DNA of 64,000 nucleotides from Pantoea eucrina (GTDB lineage: Bacteria > Pseudomonadota > Gammaproteobacteria > Enterobacterales > Enterobacteriaceae): assembly GCF_001691555.1 (NCBI RefSeq), contig NZ_MAYN01000008.1, forward strand, positions 514,617 to 578,616, given 5' to 3'. The notes beneath the pieces were generated by a model. The model was not told where the DNA came from. It saw only the letters and a program-made list of their open reading frames with translations, and searched no databases. Made by a program: the position numbers and the translations under genes. Each line of letters begins with the position of its first letter. Within the stretch, counting starts at the first letter, position 1. This document shows positions 56,734 through 64,000 of this stretch, one piece after another.

Positions 56734-56750
56734 GCTGATCGGACTTGTTC
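56734..56750 (+). promoter_or_regulatory. FadR activator site of fabB
   Basis: GCTGATCGGACTTGTTC matches the FadR site found upstream of E. coli fabA and fabB, where FadR activates. It sits directly left of the FabR palindrome, with the same spacing as in E. coli. Confidence 0.85.
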
Positions 56751-56768
56751 GGCGTACAACTGTACGCT
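56751..56768 (+). promoter_or_regulatory. FabR repressor site of fabB
   Basis: GCGTACA-AC-TGTACGC is a perfect 16-bp palindrome, equivalent to the FabR box of E. coli fabA/fabB. It is about 45 bp before the fabB ATG. Together with the FadR site it sets unsaturated fatty acid levels. Confidence 0.85.
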
Positions 56769-56812
56769 AGAGTGCACGTCAATCCAAAAAGATGTGGAAT
56801 GAGGACTATTGA

Positions 56813-58033
56813 ATGAAACGTGCAGTGATTACTGGCCTGGGTATCGTTTCCAGCATTGGTAATAACCAGCAGGAAGTGCTGGCTTCTCTGCGTGAAGGCC
56901 GTTCCGGTATCACTTTCTCTGAAGAGATGAAAGAAGCCGGCATGCGCAGCCACGTGTGGGGCAACGTCAAACTGGATACCAACGGGCTCATCGATCGCAA
57001 AATCGTGCGTTTCATGAGTGACGCCTCTATTTACGCTTATCTTTCTATGGCGGAAGCGGTTAAAGATTCAGGCCTGACTGATGAGCAGTATCAGAACAAC
57101 CCGCGCGTGGGTCTGATCGCTGGCTCCGGCGGTGGTTCACCGCGCTATCAGGTATTTGGTGCTGACGCTATGCGTGGCCCGCGTGGGCTGAAAGGCGTGG
57201 GCCCTTATGTGGTGACCAAAGCCATGGCTTCAGGCGTGTCTGCCTGCCTCGCGACCCCGTTTAAAATTCACGGTGTGAACTACTCAATCAGCTCTGCCTG
57301 CGCCACCTCAGCACACTGCATCGGCAACGCCGTTGAGCAGATTCAGCTGGGCAAGCAGGATGTGGTTTTTGCCGGCGGCGGTGAAGAGCTGACCTGGGAA
57401 ATGTCCTGCGAGTTTGACGCAATGGGCGCACTCTCTACCAAATACAACGATGCACCTGAGAAAGCCTCACGCACCTATGATGCGAACCGTGACGGTTTTG
57501 TTATCGCCGGCGGCGGCGGCATGGTGGTGGTTGAAGAGCTGGAGCACGCGCTGGCACGTGGTGCACATATCTATGCTGAGATTGTCGGTTACGGTGCAAC
57601 GTCTGACGGTGCTGACATGGTTGCGCCATCCGGTGAAGGCGCAGTGCGCTGCATGAAGATGGCGATGCAGGGCCTTGATGCGCCGATCGACTATCTGAAT
57701 ACGCACGGCACTTCCACGCCGGTTGGCGATGTGAAAGAGCTGGGTGCCATTCGCGAAGTGTTTGGTGACAACACGCCATACATTTCAGCAACCAAAGCCA
57801 TGACCGGCCACTCCCTGGGCGCGGCGGGCGTGCAGGAAGCGATCTACACCCTGCTGATGCTGGAGCACAGCTTTATCGCGCCGAGTATCAACATTGATGA
57901 TCTGGATGACGCCGCTGCAGGCATGAACATCGTGACGCAGCCAACGGAAAAAGCGCTGACCACGGTCATGTCCAACAGCTTCGGCTTTGGCGGTACCAAC
58001 GCCACGCTGACCATGCGTAAATATCAGGGCTGA
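56813..58033 (+). CDS. fabB: Beta-ketoacyl-ACP synthase I
   Basis: 406 residues, E. coli length. Catalytic Cys163 in [12 protein letters not shown], His in [12 protein letters not shown] and [14 protein letters not shown], Lys in the same loop, and the glycine-rich ending [13 protein letters not shown]. Elongates acyl-ACP and is needed for unsaturated fatty acids. GGACTATTGA precedes ATG; FadR and FabR sites lie upstream. Followed by two hairpins. Confidence 0.98.
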   Translation: MKRAVITGLGIVSSIGNNQQEVLASLREGRSGITFSEEMKEAGMRSHVWGNVKLDTNGLIDRKIVRFMSDASIYAYLSMAEAVKDSGLTDEQYQNNPRVGLIAGSGGGSPRYQVFGADAMRGPRGLKGVGPYVVTKAMASGVSACLATPFKIHGVNYSISSACATSAHCIGNAVEQIQLGKQDVVFAGGGEELTWEMSCEFDAMGALSTKYNDAPEKASRTYDANRDGFVIAGGGGMVVVEELEHALARGAHIYAEIVGYGATSDGADMVAPSGEGAVRCMKMAMQGLDAPIDYLNTHGTSTPVGDVKELGAIREVFGDNTPYISATKAMTGHSLGAAGVQEAIYTLLMLEHSFIAPSINIDDLDDAAAGMNIVTQPTEKALTTVMSNSFGFGGTNATLTMRKYQG

Positions 58034-58044
58034 TTTGCCCGCGT

Positions 58045-58089
58045 CCCGTCCGCTGACGGGACATCACAGGCTGCCGGCATGGCAGCCTG
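58045..58089 (+). terminator. Double hairpin after fabB
   Basis: CCCGTC-CGCT-GACGGG at 58045-58060 and CAGGCTGCC-GGCAT-GGCAGCCTG at 58067-58089, then CCTCTCTTTGCTC. Probable terminator. Confidence 0.65.
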
Positions 58090-58201
58090 CCTCTCTTTGC
58101 TCAGCCTGAGCCGCTTTGACAACCCCGCTTTGACCTGCATACACTCCTGTTTTCCCCCATAATTTTCGTGCGCTATTGTTGCTGACAGGGAGTGCGCAAA
58201 C

Positions 58202-59374
58202 ATGACTGTTCACGCTAACGCGTCCGTATTACCGCTCGCCTGTACCTCATTTGCCGTGTTCCTCAGCTATCTGACTGCCGGACTGGCACTGCCGGTGATC
58301 CCGCTGTATGTGCATCAGGAGCTTGGCATGAGCAACCTGATGGTAGGCATTGCAACAGGCAGCCAGTTTTTTGCCACATTGCTGACGCGCAGTTTTGCCG
58401 GCCGGCGCGCGGATCAGCAGGGTGCGCGCGCCACCACCCGCTACGGTATGCTGACGATTGCGCTGACAGGGGCGGCCTATGCTGCCGCCGTGCTGCTGCC
58501 GGTCGCGCCTGGCATACGCTTTGTGTTGCTGGTACTGGCGCGTCTGCTGCTGGGCGTGGGTGAAAGCCTGCTGCTTACCGGTAATCTGACATGGGGGCTG
58601 GGACTGGCGGGGGCCAGGCACTCGGGTCGGGTGATGTCCTGGAACGGAATGGCAATCTACGGTGCACTGGCGGCAGGCGCTCCGCTGGGCGTGCTGATGT
58701 ATCAGCATGGCGGGCTGCTGGCTATCAGCGGTGCGGCGCTGCTGCTGCCGCTGCTGGCCCTGATGGTTAACGGCTGGGTCCGTGCGGTGCCGGTCGCCAG
58801 CGGCATGCGGCCGGCGCTGTGGAGCGTTATCAGCGCTATTTTTTCACCGGGGCTGGTGCTGGCGCTACAGGGCGCCGGTTTTGCGGTGATCGGGACGTTT
58901 ACCTCCCTCTATTTTGCAGCCCAGGCGTGGGGGCACGCCGGCTTTGCCCTTACCGCATTTGGCTGCGCTTTTACCGGAGTACGTATCCTCTTTGGTCATC
59001 TGCCGGATCGTTATGGCGGGATCCGGGTGGCGCTGGCGTCACTGCTGGTGGAGGCGCTGGGCCTGCTGCTGCTTGCCTTTGCCACCTCAGGCTGGCTGGC
59101 GCTGGCAGGGGCGGCGCTGACCGGCTGCGGCTGCTCGCTGATATTTCCGGCGCTGGGAGTTGAAGTGGTGCGTCGCGTCGCCCCGCAGGTACGCGGCACC
59201 GCGCTGGGCGCATTCTCTGCTTTTCAGGATATCGCCTATGCCATCAGCGGCCCGCTAACCGGCCTGCTGGCGACGGCGTCGGGCTATGGCGCTGTCTATC
59301 TCGCCGGCGCGCTCTGCGCCGTGGCCGGTTCCGTGATTACCGGGTGCTGCGCGCGCCGCGTGCCAGCAGCATAA
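58202..59374 (+). CDS. yfcJ: MFS transporter YfcJ
   Basis: 390 residues with twelve helices, similar to E. coli YfcJ (392) in segments such as [36 protein letters not shown] and [19 protein letters not shown]. Member of the YhhS/YfcJ drug-exporter-like branch; arabinose and glyphosate-related export have been proposed for relatives. Neighbour of fabB as in E. coli. Its last 38 bases overlap the end of a convergent MocR-type gene. Confidence 0.88.
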   Translation: MTVHANASVLPLACTSFAVFLSYLTAGLALPVIPLYVHQELGMSNLMVGIATGSQFFATLLTRSFAGRRADQQGARATTRYGMLTIALTGAAYAAAVLLPVAPGIRFVLLVLARLLLGVGESLLLTGNLTWGLGLAGARHSGRVMSWNGMAIYGALAAGAPLGVLMYQHGGLLAISGAALLLPLLALMVNGWVRAVPVASGMRPALWSVISAIFSPGLVLALQGAGFAVIGTFTSLYFAAQAWGHAGFALTAFGCAFTGVRILFGHLPDRYGGIRVALASLLVEALGLLLLAFATSGWLALAGAALTGCGCSLIFPALGVEVVRRVAPQVRGTALGAFSAFQDIAYAISGPLTGLLATASGYGAVYLAGALCAVAGSVITGCCARRVPAA

Positions 59375-60773
59375 CCAGCGTGTCGCAGGCGCTGGCGATC
59401 TCAGCCGGCGTCAGCGCTGCGAAACCGAGCAGCCAGCCAGGCTGCGGCGCAGCCGCATGGTATAGCGGTGAGAGGCGCGGCAGCAGCAGACCTGCAGCCT
59501 CAGCCTGCTGCGTCAGCGCGGCCTCATTGCCCTGCAGTAGCGCGACAGTCAGTTGCAGACCACCGTTTGCCGGGAACGGCCGCAGCCACGGCTGCATACG
59601 GGTGCAAATCTCGTCCAGAAGCCGGTCGCGCCGGTAGTGATAGAGCTGACGCATCAGACGCAGATGGCTGGCAAAATGGCCCTGCTGCATAAATTCAGCG
59701 GTGATAGCCTGAGGCAGCAGCGCGCTGTGACCATCCAGCACGCTGCGCGCCCGACCCAGCGGCTCAGTCAGCTGCGGCGGCACTACCATCCACGCCAGGC
59801 GCAGGGAAGGAAACAGGGTTTTGGAAAAGGTTCCCAGCGAGATCACTCTGCTATCACGCGCCATGCCCTGCAACGCCGGCGCAGGTCGTTCACCGTAATG
59901 AAATTCGCTGTCGTAATCGTCTTCAATCAGCCAGCTGTTATGCTGCTGCGCCCATGCCAGCCACTCCAGCCGTCGCGGCAGGCTCATTGCTATACCGGTT
60001 GGATAGTGATGCCCCGGTGTCAGGTAAACCAGCCGGGCGCGACCGGAGAAGGGGATCGCGCCGTTTTCATCCAGCGGCATCGCCCGGCAGTGCGCGCCTG
60101 CGGCAAGAAAGGCGTTACGTGCCCCCGGATAGCCAGGATCCTCCAGCCAGACTTCATCGTCCGGATCCAGCAGCAGCAGCGCCAGCAGCTGCAGCGCCTG
60201 CTGAGAACTGGTCAGGATGATGACCTGTTCCGGGCGACAGCGCATACCGCGTGACAGACTCAGATACTCCGAGACCGCCTCACGCAATGGCAGGTAGCCG
60301 AGCGGATCGCCGTAGCCCATTACGCGGCTGCCGAGCCGGCGCTGTACGCTGCTGCTGATGCGCCGCCACTGGGCGTGCGGGAAAGCCCGCAAATCGGGCG
60401 ATCCGGCGGCAAACGCCGCAGGGAAGGGTGGATCCTGACAGCCGCCGGTCGCCAGCAGCTGCAGGCCACGCTGCGAGAAGTGCGGCGCCTGACGGGTTGA
60501 TTGCGCTTCTGACGGCATAGCCAGCGTAATCGCGACGAAAGTACCGCGTCCGGTGTGGCGCTGCAGATAGCCCTCGCTCTCCAGCTGCGCGTAGGCCGCT
60601 TCCGTAGTGACGCGCGCGACTGAGAGCTCTGCGGCCAGCTGACGGCTGGAGGGCAGCTTCTCACCGTGGCGCAGCTGGCCGCTGATTATCGCCTGACGCA
60701 GAGCGCGGCAGAGGCGCTCGCGTCGTCCTCCCTGCACCTGCTGCTGAAAAAGCGCGATCAGTTCCTGATACAT
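59337..60773 (-). CDS. MocR-family regulator (GntR HTH plus aminotransferase-like domain)
   Basis: 478 residues. N-terminal GntR winged helix (about 15-80: [20 protein letters not shown] and [18 protein letters not shown]), linker, then a PLP-binding fold-type I aminotransferase-like domain with the Schiff-base Lys in [18 protein letters not shown] and Asp/Tyr in IEDDYDSEF. Such regulators sense PLP or amines (PdxR, GabR, TauR). It overlaps the yfcJ end by 38 bp and is divergent from a rhodanese gene, the likely target. Effector unknown. Confidence 0.9.
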   Translation of the reverse strand: MYQELIALFQQQVQGGRRERLCRALRQAIISGQLRHGEKLPSSRQLAAELSVARVTTEAAYAQLESEGYLQRHTGRGTFVAITLAMPSEAQSTRQAPHFSQRGLQLLATGGCQDPPFPAAFAAGSPDLRAFPHAQWRRISSSVQRRLGSRVMGYGDPLGYLPLREAVSEYLSLSRGMRCRPEQVIILTSSQQALQLLALLLLDPDDEVWLEDPGYPGARNAFLAAGAHCRAMPLDENGAIPFSGRARLVYLTPGHHYPTGIAMSLPRRLEWLAWAQQHNSWLIEDDYDSEFHYGERPAPALQGMARDSRVISLGTFSKTLFPSLRLAWMVVPPQLTEPLGRARSVLDGHSALLPQAITAEFMQQGHFASHLRLMRQLYHYRRDRLLDEICTRMQPWLRPFPANGGLQLTVALLQGNEAALTQQAEAAGLLLPRLSPLYHAAAPQPGWLLGFAALTPAEIASACDTLVMLLARGARSTR

Positions 60774-60775
60774 AA

Positions 60776-60807
60776 TGGTCTTATCACTCTGACAGAAAGG
60801 GTCTCAT
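60776..60807. promoter_or_regulatory. Direct-repeat boxes in MocR/rhodanese promoter
   Basis: TGGTCTTAT at 60776-60784 and GGGTCTCAT at 60799-60807 are 9-mers sharing 7 bases, repeated at 23-bp spacing between the divergent genes. MocR-type regulators bind directly repeated GGTC-like sites in such places. Weak evidence. Confidence 0.45.
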
Positions 60808-60859
60808 GGCAGAGGCCAATTTGCCGTAAAGTAGGGGCAAATCGCAACAGGAGAAGAGT

Positions 60860-61303
60860 ATGTCCGCTGTATTACACTATCCCGCCGCCCGTGCGGAAGA
60901 GAGTTACGCGTATCTGCAGCATAAGCTGCGCTATTACACCGATGCCTGGGATCTGGCAGAGGATCTGGCACGCGGCGAGGCTGCCATTGTTGTTTTTGAT
61001 GCCCGCAGCCCTGAACACTATGCTGCAGGACATATCTGCGGCGCGCATTCGTTTCCCCACCGTACCATCAGCGCACACAGCACGGCGGCGCTCGATCGTA
61101 GCAAGGTCTATATCACCTACTGTGACGGCATTGGCTGCAATGGCTCAACCAAAGCGGCACTGAAACTGGCAGCGCTGGGATTTCAGGTTAAAGAGCTGAT
61201 TGGCGGGCTGGATTTCTGGAAGCGCGACGGACATCCGCTGGCAGGGGGAACCGCCGCGGGAGAGTGGCCACAGCACGGTGCTGCGGCCGGGTGCGGCTGC
61301 TGA
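60860..61303 (+). CDS. Rhodanese-domain protein
   Basis: 147 residues with one rhodanese domain. VVFDARSPEHYAAGHICGAH is the domain entry, and Cys88 in ITYCDGIGCNGS is the active-site loop with an extra Cys93. The C-terminus is Cys-rich (AAAGCGC). Probably transfers sulfur or phosphate-like groups from persulfide donors; its substrate is unknown. Divergent from the MocR regulator; the stop is one base from the flk stop. Confidence 0.86.
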   Translation: MSAVLHYPAARAEESYAYLQHKLRYYTDAWDLAEDLARGEAAIVVFDARSPEHYAAGHICGAHSFPHRTISAHSTAALDRSKVYITYCDGIGCNGSTKAALKLAALGFQVKELIGGLDFWKRDGHPLAGGTAAGEWPQHGAAAGCGC

Positions 61304-61304
61304 C

Positions 61305-62336
61305 TCAGGCCAGCAGCCAGAGCAGAAACAGCACCACACCCACCGCGATGATCAGCGACAGCGCCGGGCGCTGCGCCAGCGGGCGCGGCAGAATCTCTGT
61401 AAACGGCGCCCATATAGGCTGTGGCTGGCGCGCACTGTCAGCCAGCGGCAGCGTATCACCGCGCTCAGCCCGGCGGCTGAAAAGCTGATTCAGCAGGTCC
61501 TGACACTGCGTCGCGGTCAGCACGGTTTGTGGCATCGCCTGAAAACGCTGCTGGCTGTAATCCTGCAGCAGCTGCTGTTCATCACGGCTCAGCGGCTGCT
61601 TCAGCGAGCTTTCCAGCAGCTGCAGCGTGGGGGCGCTGTGCTGCCCCAGCGTCTGGCGCACCTGCAGATACTGCGTCAGCAGCGGAAAGTGCCGCGACGG
61701 CACCGGATCGCCGCTTTTAAGATTCACCAGTTTCAGCGCGTCGGTCAGCAGTTTTACCGGCGACTCGCCGGTTGTGGCCGCCAGCCGCGTCACCTGCTGG
61801 TTCAGCGCCTGCTGCTCCGCCGGCAGCAATGTCCGATCGGTACTGCGGCTCTGCTGCGGCTGCGGGATCGCCATCTGACCGTTCTGCAGCATGGTCAGAA
61901 CCTGCCGCAGCTGATCCTGGCTCAGTGCACTTAACACCGTCTGATTAAACTGCTGGCGTATAAAGTCGCTTACCGCCTGACGGTTATTGCCCTGCGGCAG
62001 CTTATCCTGCAGCTGCTGAAGCAGCTGGCGCGTGGCGTGACTGTCCTGCACCTGGCTCAGACGACGGTTGAGGTGCTGTTCAGCGGCCGGAAAATGGCGC
62101 GACTGAAAGTCAGCATCGCTCTTCACGCCCACTTCGTGGCGTACGCCAGCCCACAGCTCAGGCGCTTTCAGGGTGCTGAGAGACATAATGCGTACAATAA
62201 GCCGTTCCAGCGTAGTGCGCTGCGCCGGAGAGAGAGGCTGTTCGCCGGCCGGACCACCGGGGCGAGCCGGGCCGGAAGCACCGGTAAGCGCAGAACGATC
62301 GCCCGCGGGCACACCGGGACCGCTGAGAGGTTGCAT
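61305..62336 (-). CDS. flk: Flagellar regulator Flk
   Basis: 343 residues from ATG 62334-62336; the open frame extends 78 codons further but that part is out of register with the family. Similar to E. coli Flk (331): LIVRIMSLSTLKAPELWAGV, RHFPAAEQHLNRRLSQ, GNNRQAVSDFIRQQFNQT, QNGQMAIPQPQQ, ending in a C-terminal membrane helix (LSLIIAVGVVLFLLWLL). It couples flagellar ring assembly to hook-filament gene expression. Also located near fabB/yfcJ in E. coli. Confidence 0.94.
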   Translation of the reverse strand: MQPLSGPGVPAGDRSALTGASGPARPGGPAGEQPLSPAQRTTLERLIVRIMSLSTLKAPELWAGVRHEVGVKSDADFQSRHFPAAEQHLNRRLSQVQDSHATRQLLQQLQDKLPQGNNRQAVSDFIRQQFNQTVLSALSQDQLRQVLTMLQNGQMAIPQPQQSRSTDRTLLPAEQQALNQQVTRLAATTGESPVKLLTDALKLVNLKSGDPVPSRHFPLLTQYLQVRQTLGQHSAPTLQLLESSLKQPLSRDEQQLLQDYSQQRFQAMPQTVLTATQCQDLLNQLFSRRAERGDTLPLADSARQPQPIWAPFTEILPRPLAQRPALSLIIAVGVVLFLLWLLA

Positions 62337-62399
62337 GGCGGAATCCTTGAAAAACGAGTCAGATCCGGGTGCGCCGGAAAAAGAGGCGCATATGATAGC

Positions 62400-62427
62400 A
62401 AAAGCCCCCGGGAAATCCACGGGGGCT
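62400..62427 (-). terminator. Terminator of tctA
   Basis: AGCCCCCG-N9-CGGGGGCT at 62403-62427; on the minus strand it is followed by TTTGC. It lies just past the tctA stop. Confidence 0.65.
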
Positions 62428-62455
62428 GATATCAGAAAAGCAATAACATCCGGAT

Positions 62456-63964
62456 TTATTCTGCTTCCGCCGCTCTGAAGCGGCTGCGCCGCCAGCGTTT
62501 CCAGACGAATGGCACAACCAGCACCGCGATGGCCAGCACCAGCAGCACTTTGCAGATCAGGCTCTCCCACAAAATCGGCAGATTACCGTTACTGATCGAG
62601 AGCGCACGACGCAGGTTCTGCTCCAGCATTTCACCCAGTACAAAGCCGAGGATCAGCGGCGACATCGGGAAATCCATCTTGCGCAGGATATAGCCGAAGA
62701 TGCCCAGTCCCACCATCAGCAGCAGGTCAAACGTGGTGCTGTGTACCGCATACACGCCGACGGCGGAAATAGCAGCGATAGTTGGCACCAGAAACCAGAG
62801 TGGAATGGTCAGCATGCGGGCAAAGATATTGATCATCGGGATATTCATGATCAGCAGCATCACGTTGCCGATCAGCAGTGCGGCAATCAGGCCCCAGACA
62901 ATGTCAGGCTGTTCGATAAACATCGCCGGGCCTGGCGTGATGTTATAGAGCGTCAGCGCGCCCACCATCACCGCCGTGGTGCCGGAACCCGGAATGCCCA
63001 GCGTCAGCATCGGAATAAATGAGCCACACGCCGAGGCATTATTTGCTGCTTCCGGTGCTGCCACGCCGCGAATATCCCCCTTGCCGAACTGGTCACTGCC
63101 GCTGATCTTCTTCTCCGTCATATAGGCGATAGCGCTGGCGATAGTGGCACCCGCACCCGGCAGCACGCCAACGAAAAAGCCCAGAAAGGAGGAGCGCAGC
63201 GTGGCGCCGGTTGCCTGGGCCGCTTCTTTCATATTGAACATCATGCGGCCGCTGGCGCGTGCGACTTTCTTGCCCCCGCTGGTGGACTCCAGCATCAGCA
63301 GAATTTCGCTGACCGAGAACAGGCCAATCACCACCACCACAAACTGAATGCCGTCGGAAAGGTGAATGCTGTCGAAGGTAAAACGATAAACACCGGTATT
63401 CGCATCGACGCCCACGGTAGCCATACTCAGACCGATCAGGGCGGCCAGGAACGATTTCAGCGGGTTGTGGCTCATCATGCTGCCGAGGCAGGCGATGGCA
63501 AACACCATCAGGGCAAAATATTCCGCCGGACCAAATGCCAGCGACCAGTTTGCCAGAATCGGGGCAAACAGAATGATGCCGAGAATCGCGATGGTGGAGC
63601 CGACAAACGAGCTGACGGCGGAGATAGAGAGCGCTACGCCCGCTTTACCCTGCTGCGCCATCGGATAGCCATCCAGTGCGGTCATGATAGCACCTGCGTC
63701 ACCCGGCACATTCAGCAGAATTGAAGAGATACGTCCGCCATATTCACAGCCGATATAGACAGTAGCCAGCAGGATCAGCGCTGATTCAGCCGGCAGGTGC
63801 AGAGCAAACGCCAGCGGCATCAGGATCGCCACGCCGTTAATCGGGCCCAGCCCCGGCAGTAAGCCGACAATGGTGCCGATAAAGCAGCCGATCAGGGCGA
63901 TCATCAGGTTCTCCGGCGTCATAGCGACGGCGAAGCCCTGCATCAGAAAAGACCAGGTATCCAT
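62456..63964 (-). CDS. tctA: Tripartite tricarboxylate transporter large subunit TctA
   Basis: 502 residues, about twelve helices. TctA-family hallmarks: [12 protein letters not shown] at the start, [16 protein letters not shown] in the middle and [16 protein letters not shown] toward the end. It pairs with the small membrane subunit TctB and the periplasmic binding protein TctC to import citrate or related acids. The terminal seven residues of an upstream gene, probably tctB, are visible 13 bp before it. Transcribed leftward toward flk. Substrate not certain. Confidence 0.93.
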   Translation of the reverse strand: MDTWSFLMQGFAVAMTPENLMIALIGCFIGTIVGLLPGLGPINGVAILMPLAFALHLPAESALILLATVYIGCEYGGRISSILLNVPGDAGAIMTALDGYPMAQQGKAGVALSISAVSSFVGSTIAILGIILFAPILANWSLAFGPAEYFALMVFAIACLGSMMSHNPLKSFLAALIGLSMATVGVDANTGVYRFTFDSIHLSDGIQFVVVVIGLFSVSEILLMLESTSGGKKVARASGRMMFNMKEAAQATGATLRSSFLGFFVGVLPGAGATIASAIAYMTEKKISGSDQFGKGDIRGVAAPEAANNASACGSFIPMLTLGIPGSGTTAVMVGALTLYNITPGPAMFIEQPDIVWGLIAALLIGNVMLLIMNIPMINIFARMLTIPLWFLVPTIAAISAVGVYAVHSTTFDLLLMVGLGIFGYILRKMDFPMSPLILGFVLGEMLEQNLRRALSISNGNLPILWESLICKVLLVLAIAVLVVPFVWKRWRRSRFRAAEAE

Positions 63965-63976
63965 TATTGACTCCTG

Positions 63977-64000
63977 TTAACTCAGCCAGCTGCCCATCGG
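63977..64000 (-). CDS. Probable tctB, last seven codons only
   Basis: The minus strand at the right edge reads PMGSWLS then TAA, in frame and directly upstream of tctA with an AGGAG site for tctA inside the 12-base gap. Known TctB genes precede tctA, so this is the likely end of tctB, but seven residues cannot prove it. Confidence 0.4.
   Translation of the reverse strand, partial: PMGSWLS

Overview
This is a chromosomal segment of a Gram-negative enteric bacterium, most likely a Pantoea or close Erwiniaceae relative. Almost every housekeeping protein can be aligned from memory with its Escherichia coli counterpart at the same length. The gene order follows the E. coli 51-54 min region, approximately nupC-mntH-ypeC-glk-ypdBA-alaC-ypdK and argW-yfdC-mlaA-fadL-fadIJ-sixA-smrB-prmB-aroC-mepA-yfcA-epmC-yfcL-mnmC-fabB-yfcJ-flk. 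Into this backbone are set genes typical of plant-associated relatives, such as indolepyruvate decarboxylase, a pentitol/pentose cluster and a tct tricarboxylate transporter. The genus is an inference; no rRNA or marker database was consulted.

Layout. 1-950: a decayed IS3-family element and a tRNA-Ala(GGC) whose 5' acceptor strand is lost, which looks like an integration scar. 1.1-10.9 kb: nucleoside and manganese uptake (nupC, mntH with an MntR box), a His-rich YpeC-like protein, an aldo/keto reductase, ipdC, glk, and the pyruvate-sensing pair ypdA/ypdB. 11.0-11.4 kb: an array of two alternating palindromes. 11.5-24.3 kb: an acetyltransferase, alaC, the 23-residue ypdK, an EmrAB-type efflux pair opposite an IclR regulator, a Usp/unknown-protein operon, two small lipoproteins, yhjX (known target of YpdB, here with a matching upstream direct repeat), a YmgB-like small protein, a DMT exporter and an AraC regulator. 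23.3-31.2 kb: a LacI-controlled divergent cluster with D-lyxose isomerase one way, and polyol dehydrogenase, xylulokinase and a complete ribose-type ABC importer the other way.

31.3-33.7 kb: ymjA and a NERD-nuclease/UvrD-type helicase gene whose 3' end runs antisense into tRNA-Arg(CCT) (argW), a classic integration hotspot. 33.8-42.8 kb: yfdC, the full cytochrome c maturation operon ccmABCDEFGHI with ccmH and ccmI as separate genes, and mlaA. 42.8-48.3 kb: fatty-acid uptake and beta-oxidation (fadL, yfcZ, fadI, fadJ) with FadR-like sites. 48.5-58.0 kb: sixA, a tandem pair of about 97-bp hairpin repeats, smrB, prmB, aroC, mepA, yfcA, epmC, yfcL, mnmC and fabB (with adjacent FadR and FabR boxes). 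58.2-64.0 kb: yfcJ, a MocR-type regulator facing a rhodanese gene, flk, and tctA with the very end of a probable tctB.

Functional links. YpdAB and YhjX form one pyruvate circuit within 12 kb. FadR-like sites tie fadL, fadI and fabB together. The LacI operator repeats control both arms of the pentitol cluster, in which lyxose isomerase and the dehydrogenase both feed xylulose to xylulokinase. Most of the window is ordinary core genome. The more novel material is the palindrome array, the argW-linked nuclease-helicase, the broken tRNA-Ala junction, the tandem hairpin repeats and the tiny His-rich lipoprotein gene.
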